DNA of 64,000 nt. It comes from CAVRXZ01 sp963773035 (lineage in GTDB: Bacteria; Acidobacteriota; Vicinamibacteria; Vicinamibacterales; CAVVIG01). Position numbers and translations under genes: made by a program. The notes under the pieces are model-generated. The model was not told where the DNA came from, ran no database searches, and was given only the letters and a program-made list of their open reading frames with translations. This document shows positions 39,534 through 47,585 of this stretch, one piece after another (position 1 is the stretch's first letter; the number at the start of each line of letters is the position of its first letter). The stretch covers positions 1 through 64,000 of the forward strand of contig CAVYZX010000007.1 of assembly GCA_963773035.1 (NCBI GenBank), read 5' to 3'.

Positions 39534-40895
39534 ATGTTCATTACCAAAATGGCACTGTCGCGTCGAACATTTCTTAGCGGAGTCGGCGCCTCGGTCGCAT
39601 TGCCGTTACTGGACGCGATGATACCGGCTCTCACTGCCGCCGCGGATACACCCGCGAAAGCCGTTCCGCGCCTGGGAGTCGTCTACCATCCCAACGGAGT
39701 CATCTATGAGAACTGGCTGCCGAAGGGTGCCGGACGCGAGTTCGAATTCTCGCCGATTCTTGCCCCGCTCGAGCCGTTCCGGGACCAGTTGATCGTCGTC
39801 ACGAATCTGTCGAGTCATCAGGCCGAGGCGCTGGGCGACGGTGGCGGCGATCACTCGCGCGCATCGGGCTCGTATCTGACGGGAGTCCACGTCAAGAAAT
39901 CCGACAGCGTCGTCGGGAACAGCGTCTCAATGGACCAGATTGCCGCCAACGCACACAAGGGCGAGACGCAGCTGTCCTCGCTGCAGTTGACCGCCGACGA
40001 CAACAGCCTGGTGGGCTCCTGCGACGTGGGCTACAGCTGCGCGTACAGCAGCACGCTCTCGTGGCTCACGCCGACTCTGCCCTTGATGGCCGAAAACAAT
40101 CCGCGGGTGGTCTTCGAACGACTATTCGGGTCGAGCGACAGCACCGACCCGGGCGTGCGCGCGTCTCGCCTTCATCAGGACCGGAGCATTCTCGATTCCG
40201 TGACGGCCCGTGTGAAACAGCTTCAGCAGAAGCTCGGACCGGCAGACAACGCGAAGGTCAACGACTATCTCGAATCTTTGCGTGACGTGGAACGGCGGAT
40301 TCAGAAGGCGGAAGAACAGAGCGCGAAAGAAGGGCCCGACGTCGATCAGCCAGCAGGTGTTCCCGCCAGTTTCGACGCGCACGTACGGCTCCTCTACGAC
40401 CTGCAGCTGCTGGCATACCAGTCCGATCTCACACGCGTGATCACCTTCATGTACGGCCGCGAACAGACCGATCGACCCTACCCGCAGATTGACGTGCCGG
40501 AGCCGCACCACTCACTGACGCACCATCAGAACGATCCGATGAAGATGGAGAAGTGCACCAAGATTCAGCTGTATCACGTCAAGCTGTTCGCGGACTATTT
40601 AGAGAAGCTGCGTAAGACGCCCGACGGCGACGGATCGTTGCTCGACCACATGATCCTCCTGTACGGCGGAGGCATCAGCAACAGCGACAGGCATACTCAT
40701 GGCCCGCTGCCGACGCTGCTTCTCGGCGGAGGTGCGGGGACGATCAAAGGCGGCCGTCACATCGTCTATCCCGAGGACACGCCGTTGACGAACCTGCAGC
40801 TGACGCTGCTCAACAAGATGGGCATTCCCGCGGAGAAGCTCGGCGACAGCACGGGCCAATTCAAGGAGCTCTCCGAGCTATCCTCGCAGGGCTAA
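39534..40895 (+). CDS. Tat-exported DUF1552 protein (module copy 2)
   Basis: This 453-aa DUF1552 paralogue has a Tat signal (SRRTFLSGVGASVALPLLDAM). Conserved features shared with copy 1 include GVVYHPNGVIYENWLP, SCDVGYSCAYSSTLSW, DRSILDSVT followed by a coiled helical region, and a histidine-rich stretch NSDRHTHGPLPTLLLGGG near the end. The enzymatic role is unknown. It completes the second ankyrin / di-haem / DUF1552 module. The start ATG lies a few bases after GAGGCATCC. It converges with the MBL gene, with 23 bp between stops. Confidence 0.9.
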   Translation: MFITKMALSRRTFLSGVGASVALPLLDAMIPALTAAADTPAKAVPRLGVVYHPNGVIYENWLPKGAGREFEFSPILAPLEPFRDQLIVVTNLSSHQAEALGDGGGDHSRASGSYLTGVHVKKSDSVVGNSVSMDQIAANAHKGETQLSSLQLTADDNSLVGSCDVGYSCAYSSTLSWLTPTLPLMAENNPRVVFERLFGSSDSTDPGVRASRLHQDRSILDSVTARVKQLQQKLGPADNAKVNDYLESLRDVERRIQKAEEQSAKEGPDVDQPAGVPASFDAHVRLLYDLQLLAYQSDLTRVITFMYGREQTDRPYPQIDVPEPHHSLTHHQNDPMKMEKCTKIQLYHVKLFADYLEKLRKTPDGDGSLLDHMILLYGGGISNSDRHTHGPLPTLLLGGGAGTIKGGRHIVYPEDTPLTNLQLTLLNKMGIPAEKLGDSTGQFKELSELSSQG

Positions 40896-40918
40896 CCAGC
40901 CTCCGCCAGGGGTACGGC

Positions 40919-41947
40919 CTACCGCGTCCCGCCAGCCCCCGGCGGCGTCCCTTTGATCGTGGCGTAAACAGCTGCGATGTGCGCCTCACGAACAGTGTCC
41001 CAGCGTTCGAAGCCCTTGTAGGCGTCGAGGGTGAGCGTCTTCTGGATTTCAGCGAGGCTTCGACCTGAGCCGACGCCCACTGCGACGCCTTTTGAAAGGT
41101 CCTCGAGATAGCGCAGCGAGTCGCCGGCGTCTTTCTTCGTCCCAGCGAGGGCATGTCCGGTCAGGGCATGCTCGAAATCCAGCGCGTTGATGGTTGTCAG
41201 CGCATCGATCCACGAGCCCACGGTCGGCGCCAGGCCAGCCGGCAGCCGCTTCACTTGCAGAATGTCCGCGCTGAACACCGCCCGCTCGTCGGGGAAGTGG
41301 AGCACCGAGCTGTCGTCAGCGTGCGCAACGCCTAGGTAGATCATCGACACGCGTTTTCCGCCGAGCGTGACAGTGTGCCGATCGGTGTACGTCGTGGTCG
41401 GGGGATACACGTCGCTCACCGAGCCGCGGACAATCTCGCCGCCGCTCACCACCTCGTCGCGGTTGTAGTCGAATTGCGCGAAGCGCTCAGCGATGGCGCC
41501 TGTGGCCTCGGCACGCTCGACGAGTCCATTACGGTTGGCGTCCATCTTCACCGCATCGGCCGACAAGGGCGGATTCCCCGCCGGCGGCGCGAGCGCGGCC
41601 AGCATGTTCCGATGCCCGACGAACTCGGCCGTGTCGGCGAAGACCACGCCGCCCGAGGCGTGATCCCAATCCCGATGGGTGTAGAGCACGTAACGAACCG
41701 GCACTTTGAACCGCGAGGCGTATTCAGCCTTGAGCCAGCGCGCGAAGTCGCGGTTGATCGGGTCGCTCATGATGATGCCGTCGGGCGTCACCAGGAAGAC
41801 GGTGTAGTGGTTGTTGTTCTGCGCGCGGTAGAGCTGGCCGGTGACGTTGACGATGCCCCGGGTGGGCGGCGGCTGCTGAGCGGCAGCGTCAGCGACGAGG
41901 GTGACGATTGAGCACAGCGAGAGGACGATACGTAGAGTGAATCGCAT
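40919..41947 (-). CDS. Exported metallo-beta-lactamase-fold hydrolase with EF-hand pair
   Basis: This 342-aa protein has a signal peptide (about 1-23, cut after AAAQ). The MBL metal site is HRDWDH (residues 91-96), with a later His in GVAHADDSSVLHF and TGHALAG. Between the first and second metal-binding parts is an insert with two calcium-binding-type loops. D136-A-N-R-N-G-L-V-E-R-A-E147 is a canonical EF-hand loop. D160-Y-N-R-D-E-V-V-S-G-G-E171 is near-canonical, with Glu instead of Gly at position 6. Calcium-dependent activity or stability is inferred. The substrate is unknown. An MBL and an oxidase gene diverge here. Confidence 0.87.
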   Translation of the reverse strand: MRFTLRIVLSLCSIVTLVADAAAQQPPPTRGIVNVTGQLYRAQNNNHYTVFLVTPDGIIMSDPINRDFARWLKAEYASRFKVPVRYVLYTHRDWDHASGGVVFADTAEFVGHRNMLAALAPPAGNPPLSADAVKMDANRNGLVERAEATGAIAERFAQFDYNRDEVVSGGEIVRGSVSDVYPPTTTYTDRHTVTLGGKRVSMIYLGVAHADDSSVLHFPDERAVFSADILQVKRLPAGLAPTVGSWIDALTTINALDFEHALTGHALAGTKKDAGDSLRYLEDLSKGVAVGVGSGRSLAEIQKTLTLDAYKGFERWDTVREAHIAAVYATIKGTPPGAGGTR

Positions 41948-42140
41948 CGTGGTTATCTCCTATTCCAGCTTCTGACGCGTGCGACGGCCTCCGGGATTCT
42001 TGATCATCTCCTCCCGTTGCGTCACGGCCAGATGCGCGCGGTGGGCGCATGGCTTGTGGGCGCGACGTCGATGAGGTCGTCATGGAATCCACTGACCCGG
42101 CTTCAGCTGCGCCGACACCGGAGCTACAATCAGCGCCATC

Positions 42141-43385
42141 ATGAACCGATCTCACTCGACCGCACGACGCGACTTCCTCAGGTTCCTTGCGGCCAGTCCC
42201 TACGTCATCGCGGCTGGGGGGCTCGGTGCGTTTCTGCGCCTGCCCGCCGAGGCTGCGCAGGGCTCGACGAGCGGAGCCGATGTCATCGCCGACCCGGCAA
42301 GCGCCCTCAACGTCTTCGATTTCGAAGAGGTTGCGCATCGCAAAGTGTCGCCAGGTCACTGGGCTTATATGGCCAGCGGCGTCGACGATGACGCGACGCT
42401 GCGGGCGAATCGGGCCATCTTCCAGCACGTGCAGTTGCGGCCGCGCCGGCTCCATGATGCGACGCTTGTCGACACGCGCGTCGAGTTGTTCGGCACCGTT
42501 TATAGCAGTCCGATTTTTACGTGCCCCACCGGCGGCGAGCGATCCTTTCATACGGACGGCGAGTTGGCCGTCGCACGCGCTGCCGCCGCGCGCGGCACGC
42601 TGCAATGCCTCTCCACGATGACCTCGACGCCGATCGAAGAGGTGAACAAGGCGCTCGGCCGGCCGGTCTGGTATCAGCTGTACGCGCCGAGCAAGTGGGC
42701 GGCCTGCGAACAGATGCTCAAGCGTGTCGAAGCGTCAGGGACCACGGTCGTCATGCTGACCGTGGACAACACAACAGGGCGCAACAGCGAGACCTACAGA
42801 AGGACACGGCCGAAGGACCTCACCCAATGCACGTCGTGCCACGGACCTGGTGAGCCCCCTGGGCCGGTCGCCACGCGCACCATGTTCAAGGGGATCGACA
42901 TGACTGGGGTTCGCGCACCGAACCCAGGCATGGATTGGGCGTTCGTCGACCAGCTCCGAAAGTACTGGCGGGGAAAGCTGATCATCAAGGGGATTGATAC
43001 GCGGGAGGACACTCGACTCGCCGTCGAGCACGGCTTCGACGGCATCCTGGTGTCGAACCACGGCGGACGTGCGACCGAGACACTGCGCTCGACGCTCGAA
43101 TCGCTACCGGAAGTGGTCGCTGAGGCTGGTGCCCGGGTTCCGGTCTTCGTCGACAGCGGATTCCGCCGCGGAACGGATGTCTTCAAGGCCCTCGCACTCG
43201 GCGCCAAAGCGGTCGGCGTCGGGCGTCCGTTCTTGTGGGGCCTCGGCGCCTTCGGTCAGGCCGGTGTCGATCGCGTGCTCGAGATCCTGCAAGGCGAGCT
43301 GAAGCTCGTGATGGGCAACTGCGGGACGCGTACCGTCGCAGACATCACGCGTGCGCATGTGGCCACGCCGGAGTGGAAACTCTAG
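42141..43385 (+). CDS. Tat-exported FMN-dependent alpha-hydroxy-acid oxidase with CxxCH motif
   Basis: This 414-aa enzyme of the glycolate/lactate oxidase family has a twin-arginine signal (ARRDFLRFLAASP) at 8-20. The TIM barrel has GHWAYMASGVDDDATLRANR, TCPTGGERSFHTDGELAVAR, and the catalytic-site run VSNHGGRATETLRSTLESLP with active-site His and Arg. Family members oxidise L-2-hydroxy acids using FMN. Unusually, the flexible loop before LMGI-like strands contains CTSCH (Cys230, Cys233, His234), a c-haem-type motif. A candidate -10 TACAAT lies 10 nt before the ATG, so the mRNA may be nearly leaderless. It converges with the molybdopterin oxidoreductase gene. Confidence 0.9.
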   Translation: MNRSHSTARRDFLRFLAASPYVIAAGGLGAFLRLPAEAAQGSTSGADVIADPASALNVFDFEEVAHRKVSPGHWAYMASGVDDDATLRANRAIFQHVQLRPRRLHDATLVDTRVELFGTVYSSPIFTCPTGGERSFHTDGELAVARAAAARGTLQCLSTMTSTPIEEVNKALGRPVWYQLYAPSKWAACEQMLKRVEASGTTVVMLTVDNTTGRNSETYRRTRPKDLTQCTSCHGPGEPPGPVATRTMFKGIDMTGVRAPNPGMDWAFVDQLRKYWRGKLIIKGIDTREDTRLAVEHGFDGILVSNHGGRATETLRSTLESLPEVVAEAGARVPVFVDSGFRRGTDVFKALALGAKAVGVGRPFLWGLGAFGQAGVDRVLEILQGELKLVMGNCGTRTVADITRAHVATPEWKL

Positions 43386-43422
43386 AATTCGGACGCTAAG
43401 GAGAAGACCGATCGGCCTTTCC

Positions 43423-43454
43423 TTTGTGTCCTTGGTGTCCTTAGTGGTTGATTG
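43423..43454. repeat. GTGTCCTTGGTGTCCTTAGTGG dispersed-repeat half-site region
   Basis: Tandem units TGTGTCCTTGG and TGTCCTTAGTGG lie between two convergent genes. They use the same vocabulary as the repeat at 5823-5853. CTAAG (43397 area) pairs with CTTAG to close a weak stem. It is probably a decayed copy of the same dispersed element. Confidence 0.45.
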
Positions 43455-43493
43455 GCCCGGCGAGCGCTACCTTCATTCGGAAAAAGTCTAGCT

Positions 43494-45602
43494 TCATCGC
43501 TCCGGAGCCAGAGAAACCGGCACCCCGTTGAAAGCTGCGTTCCCGCTCAGTGTGTCCAGCCGATCGTCGGCCGTCACATCGTTCAGACTGGCGCCCGCAT
43601 GCTCGCTCGCGACAGCCAGGTGAGTTCCCGGGCGGTCGTGCCCCCAGCCGTGCGGAAGGCTCACCACGCCGGGTAGCATCGCATCCGACACTTCGACCGG
43701 TACGACGATCGTGCCGGCTGCTGTCTGCAGCCGGGCCAGGTCCCCAGTGGCGAGGCTTCGTGCCGCGGCATCCGACGGGTGAAGCAGCAACGAAAAGCGC
43801 GCCGGATTTTTCATCAGACGGCGGGCGTTGTGCATCCATGAATTGTTGCTCTGAAGCTGACGCCGTCCGATCAACACGAGATCGTCCCTCGGATCCCCGT
43901 CGGCCTCGGTGAAGAGTCGAGCGCGGGCCTCTCGCGTGAAATCGTCGGGTGCAAGATCGACCTTCCTGTCCGGCGTGGCGAAGAGCCGGATGAAGCGACC
44001 GGGCTGAAGCGGTCCGAGATCGAGACCATGAGGGGCCTCGCGCAACCGCGCGAGGCTGAGGCGATAAGGCCCGGCGCGAAGCATGAGATCGAGGAGTCGG
44101 TCCGGCCGCATCGCACGTACGGCACGAATGGCGAGACCGCGCAGCGCCCGCGGGGCGAGCACACGCCCGGCGAGCTCGCTCAGGATCTCCCAGTCGTGCC
44201 GCTCCGACGGGCTTCGCGGGATAACCGGCTCGGCGTACTTAGCCACATTGCGGATCGCGAACGCGTTGAGGGCGAGATCGTAATGGGATCGCGAAAGTGG
44301 TGGCACGGGAGGCAGCACGACATGCGCGTGACGCGTCGTTTCGTTCAGATACGGGTCGATCGAGACCATGTGCTCGAGCGAGCCCAGAGCACGATCGAGA
44401 CGCCGGCCGTTGGGTGCTGACAGAACAGGATTGCCGGCGATGGTGATCAGCGCGCGAACCTGGCCAGCGCCTTTGGCTTCGATTTCGTCGGCCAGCGTCG
44501 CCACGGGAGGCTCGCCGCCGAATTCGGGCAGGTTGCGCACGCGGCTGCGCCACCGATCGAATGTTCCGTGACGACCCAGCCGCGCCAGGATCCCGATGAC
44601 GTCCACGGCCGGCGTCGTCAGCATCATGGTCCCTTCCTCGTCGACGTGGCCGGTGACCAGATTCAGGACCTGCGCCAGCCAGGACGCCAGCGTGCCGTAC
44701 TGCTGCGTGCAGAGGCCGACGCGGCTGTAGCAGGCCGCGCGTGTCGTGTGGGCGAAATCGAGGGCGAGCTGGCGGATCGTTTCGGCACCGACTCCCGTTC
44801 GGCGAGCGACGCGCGCCGGCGGGAACTCGTGGACCAAGGCGGCGAGTGATTCGAGGTGCGAGACGTGGTCCGCGAATCGACCGAGGCGAACCAGGCCCTC
44901 GGCGAACACGACGTGGAGCATCCCCGCCAGCAGCAGGGCGTCCGTCCCCGGCCGGATCGCGACATGCTCGCCGGCGGCGTCCGCGGTTTCTGTGCGGCGC
45001 GGGTCGACCACGACGACGCGGCCCCCGCGTTCGCGAATGGCGCGAAGGCGGCGTTTGACGTCGGGAGCGGTCATGAGGCTGCCCTGGGACACGACCGGAT
45101 TGGCGCCGAAGACGAAGAGCAGGTCGGTCCTGTCCAGATCCGGTACCGGAATGAGTGCTTGATGGCCGAACATTCGAAGCGCGACGAGCATCTGCGGAAG
45201 TTGATCCGCCGAGCTCGCGGAATACACGTTTCTCGTGCGCATCGCGCGCGCGAACGTCAGTCCGTGAGTCATCAAACCAAGGCTGTGAGCGACCGGATTG
45301 CCATAGTAGATGGCCGCTGCGTCGCGGCCGTATCGGCGGCGGACCCGCACCAGCCCATCGGCAGCCCGATCCAGTGCGTCTTTCCACGACGCCTCGTGCC
45401 AACGAGTGCCCTCACGGACCATCGGAGCTCGAATGCGATTGGGATCTTCATGAAGATCGAGCAACGCGGCAGCCTTGGGGCAGATGTAGCCGCGGCTGAA
45501 CGGATCGTCCGGATCGCCGCGGATCGATCTCAGCTGTCCGTCTTCAGCATCGACCAGGATGCCGCACGCGGCCTCGCAGAGAGGACAGATCGAGGGTCGC
45601 AC
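43494..45602 (-). CDS. Molybdopterin-dependent oxidoreductase with [4Fe-4S] cluster
   Basis: This 702-aa protein of the DMSO-reductase/formate-dehydrogenase superfamily has an N-terminal [4Fe-4S] site (Cys6, Cys9, Cys13, Cys41). Molybdopterin domains contain FVFGANPVVSQGSL, VVVVDPRRTETADAAG and HVAIRPGTDALLLAGMLHVVF. The C-terminal Mopterin-binding domain contains RFSLLLHPSDAAARSLATGD and VSLPHGWGHDRPG. It has no Tat signal, so it is cytoplasmic. At the expected metal-ligand region the sequence reads NVYSASSADQLPQ, with no Cys or Sec, as in the non-FDH branch that transfers oxygen or hydroxyl groups. The substrate is unknown. The start is GTG with AGGTG upstream. Confidence 0.9.
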   Translation of the reverse strand: MRPSICPLCEAACGILVDAEDGQLRSIRGDPDDPFSRGYICPKAAALLDLHEDPNRIRAPMVREGTRWHEASWKDALDRAADGLVRVRRRYGRDAAAIYYGNPVAHSLGLMTHGLTFARAMRTRNVYSASSADQLPQMLVALRMFGHQALIPVPDLDRTDLLFVFGANPVVSQGSLMTAPDVKRRLRAIRERGGRVVVVDPRRTETADAAGEHVAIRPGTDALLLAGMLHVVFAEGLVRLGRFADHVSHLESLAALVHEFPPARVARRTGVGAETIRQLALDFAHTTRAACYSRVGLCTQQYGTLASWLAQVLNLVTGHVDEEGTMMLTTPAVDVIGILARLGRHGTFDRWRSRVRNLPEFGGEPPVATLADEIEAKGAGQVRALITIAGNPVLSAPNGRRLDRALGSLEHMVSIDPYLNETTRHAHVVLPPVPPLSRSHYDLALNAFAIRNVAKYAEPVIPRSPSERHDWEILSELAGRVLAPRALRGLAIRAVRAMRPDRLLDLMLRAGPYRLSLARLREAPHGLDLGPLQPGRFIRLFATPDRKVDLAPDDFTREARARLFTEADGDPRDDLVLIGRRQLQSNNSWMHNARRLMKNPARFSLLLHPSDAAARSLATGDLARLQTAAGTIVVPVEVSDAMLPGVVSLPHGWGHDRPGTHLAVASEHAGASLNDVTADDRLDTLSGNAAFNGVPVSLAPER

Positions 45603-45640
45603 AACACCTCATTCTACCGGCCACACGAAAGTCATGAATG

Positions 45641-46923
45641 GCCACAGAGAGACTATGAGAGCGGGCCGTCGCGAGTAAGCTCCTTCTAGGTTCTCAAGCC
45701 AGGAGGAAACCATGATCGCAGCGGTCCGCCCTGAAGTGAGTGTAAACGAACCGGTCCTGTACGTGGCGTTCGAGCTCGGAAAGAAGACCTGGAAGCTGGG
45801 GATGACATCGGGCATGAGTGTCCCGCCGTGGGTGCGGACGATCGCTGGTGGTGATCTCGCGGCGGTGGCGCGTGCGATTCACGCGGCCCAGGGGCGCTTC
45901 AAGCTGCCGGCGACGTGTCGCGTGGTGAGCTGCTATGAAGCGGGGCGCGATGGGTTTTGGATTCATCGGGCGTTGTGGCGCCGTGGGATCGAGAATCGGG
46001 TGGTAGATTCGGCGAGCATCGATGTGAAGCGGCGGGCGCGCCGCACGAAAACGGACCGGCTCGAGGCGGTGAAGTTGGTGATGATGCTGGTCCGCGTCGG
46101 GAGCGGCGAGCCAAAGGTGTGGGCCGAGGTCCGGGTCCCGACCGAGGAAGCCGAGGCGGCGCGGCATGTCAGTCGCGAGCGCACGGCGCTGACCAAGGAA
46201 CAGACGCGGCTTCGCCATCAGGTCGGGAGTTGGCTGGCGACGTTCGGCTGTGCCGTCCCTGGCCGCCGGCGCCCGCCGCGCGCGTGGTGGACGCGCCTGC
46301 CGGATTGGGCAGGCGCGCCGCTGCCGGCGTCGGTCCAGGCCCGGATCGCGCGGGCCGACGCGCGTCTCAGACTGATCGCCGAGCAATTGACGATGATCGA
46401 GGCCGATCACGCCGTCGCGCGTGCCACCGCCGCTCCGTCGAGAGCACTCGCGCGACTGGTGCAGCTGAAGGGCGTGGCCACCACGAGCGCGTCGATCTTG
46501 ATCGACGAAGGGCTGGTCTGGCGCGGGTTCCGGAATCGTCGCCAGATCGGCGGAGTGCTGGGGTTCGCCCCCGCCAAATACGACAGCGGCGAGTCGTCGC
46601 GCGATCAAGGGATTACGCGCGCCGGCAATAAGCGCCTGCAGTCGGCGATGGTGCAGCTGGCGTGGAACTGGCTGCCGTGGCAACCCGCCAGCGCGCTCGC
46701 GGGCTGGTATCAGACGCGGTTTGTCGGGAGCAAACGCCTCCGCAAGATCGGGATCATTGCGCTCGCGCGGAAGCTCCTCATCGCGCTGTGGCGATACGCG
46801 ACGGATGGGGTCGTGCCGACCGGCGCCATCCTGAAAGCGGCGTAACGCCTCCCGGGACGTTCGCACGCGTGTTGCGCGTACGGTTCTGTGAGGGGTTCGT
46901 CCACCGACGACCGCCACAGAGAG
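45641..46923 (+). mobile_element. IS110-family element (boundaries approximate)
   Basis: The transposase gene is flanked by an 11-bp direct repeat GCCACAGAGAG at 45641-45651 and 46913-46923, which may mark target or core duplication. The left repeat copy is part of a dispersed-repeat sequence resembling 33820-33845. Alternatively the right end extends further into the structured non-coding region (to about 47.1 kb). IS110 elements lack long terminal inverted repeats, so ends cannot be fixed from one copy. Confidence 0.5.
45712..46845 (+). CDS. IS110-family DEDD transposase
   Basis: This 377-aa recombinase begins with the RuvC-like DEDD part: LYVAFELGKKTWKLGM, SCYEAGRDGFWIHRAL, NRVVDSASIDVKRRARRTKTDRLEA. 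It ends with the Transposase_20 domain: LVQLKGVATTSASILIDEG, FRNRRQIGGVLGFAPAKYDSGESSRDQGITRAGNKRLQ. The family performs cut-and-paste-like insertion guided by a structured bridge RNA made from the element's non-coding end. The first acidic residue is Glu in FELGKK rather than Asp. A clear AGGAGG ribosome site precedes the ATG. The frame is intact and could be active. Confidence 0.93.
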   Translation: MIAAVRPEVSVNEPVLYVAFELGKKTWKLGMTSGMSVPPWVRTIAGGDLAAVARAIHAAQGRFKLPATCRVVSCYEAGRDGFWIHRALWRRGIENRVVDSASIDVKRRARRTKTDRLEAVKLVMMLVRVGSGEPKVWAEVRVPTEEAEAARHVSRERTALTKEQTRLRHQVGSWLATFGCAVPGRRRPPRAWWTRLPDWAGAPLPASVQARIARADARLRLIAEQLTMIEADHAVARATAAPSRALARLVQLKGVATTSASILIDEGLVWRGFRNRRQIGGVLGFAPAKYDSGESSRDQGITRAGNKRLQSAMVQLAWNWLPWQPASALAGWYQTRFVGSKRLRKIGIIALARKLLIALWRYATDGVVPTGAILKAA

Positions 46924-47232
46924 GGTACCGCAGCCTGTGCTTCGGCTTGAGACTGGACCAGTCTCAGGGGGCCGCGCCCCCTGCGCGAGCTCGGATAGAA
47001 GTCGAGAGACGAGCAGCGACTCGTCCTCAGAGCTGAAGGCGCGTGCGAAGGGATCACGCTCGACTGGACGAGTGATTCGGCAGCCGCCTGCGCGGACCGC
47101 TGGCAGGGTGGGCGGTCTGCTCGGCGGCTGACAGACACCCTCGGACGCTTAGAACGGTCAACATGTGCGAGGAGCTTGACAACGGCCCGCAACATAGAAG
47201 TCACTGGGCCACCAGAGGCGCTCGCCGCCGCT
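46846..47232 (+). ncRNA. Structured non-coding region after the IS110 transposase; candidate bridge RNA
   Basis: These bases have no convincing gene. TGAGACT/AGTCTCA (46948-46954/46960-46966) and AGGGGGC/GCCCCCT (46966-46972/46976-46982) form two abutting perfect hairpins, and GACGAG/CTCGTC forms another just downstream. In the IS1111 branch of IS110, bridge RNAs come from the right end, so this is a plausible place. No sequence evidence fixes its boundaries. Confidence 0.3.
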
Positions 47233-47296
47233 TGCGCGGCGCCGCGTCGAGCGCTTTCAGGCCTGTGTTTTCTCGGTGCCTCGGTGACTCCGTGGC
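47233..47296. repeat. Second copy of the 33.8-kb dispersed repeat
   Basis: TGCGCGGCGCCGCGTCGA (47233-47250) and TGACTCCGTGGC (47285-47296) are identical to 33791-33808 and 33834-33845 with similar spacing. The intervening sequence is only partly alike. This indicates a dispersed element with conserved ends and a variable middle. Confidence 0.6.
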
Positions 47297-47423
47297 AAAA
47301 ATGGCCTCAGGCGACTGCTCGTCTTCGTGACGTTTCGTGGGCTTCGTGCCCTCGTGGTGGACAATCGCCTCGATGCTTTACCGAAGTGAAACCGGAATAG
47401 GCCACGCATGGCGCTTAATCCCG

Positions 47424-47504
47424 GAAATCACTTGACTTGACGTGGTAGGAGAACACCTCAACGAGAGTGAGACGGCCGGTTACCACGTCAAGTCAAGTGA
47501 TTTC
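47424..47504. repeat. Perfect 24-bp inverted repeat
   Basis: Arm 47424-47447 (GAAATCACTTGACTTGACGT and GGTA) and arm 47481-47504 are exact reverse complements around a 33-nt loop. The left arm with its upstream TAATCCCG is repeated at 14638-14671 with two mismatches. It lies 82 bp before the PQQ dehydrogenase start. It may be the end of a transposable element or a strong regulatory palindrome. Confidence 0.75.
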
Positions 47505-47585
47505 CGATCTCGGAGAGCAGCGTGATATAGATCGCCCAATCCAGAGACGTTTTCACCGATTCGGCCGTAGTTGCTGAGAGGAAAC

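Noticed and set aside
43494..45602. Possible selenocysteine in the molybdopterin oxidoreductase
   Set aside because: No in-frame TGA occurs and the metal-ligand region reads SASSADQ; Sec is not needed.
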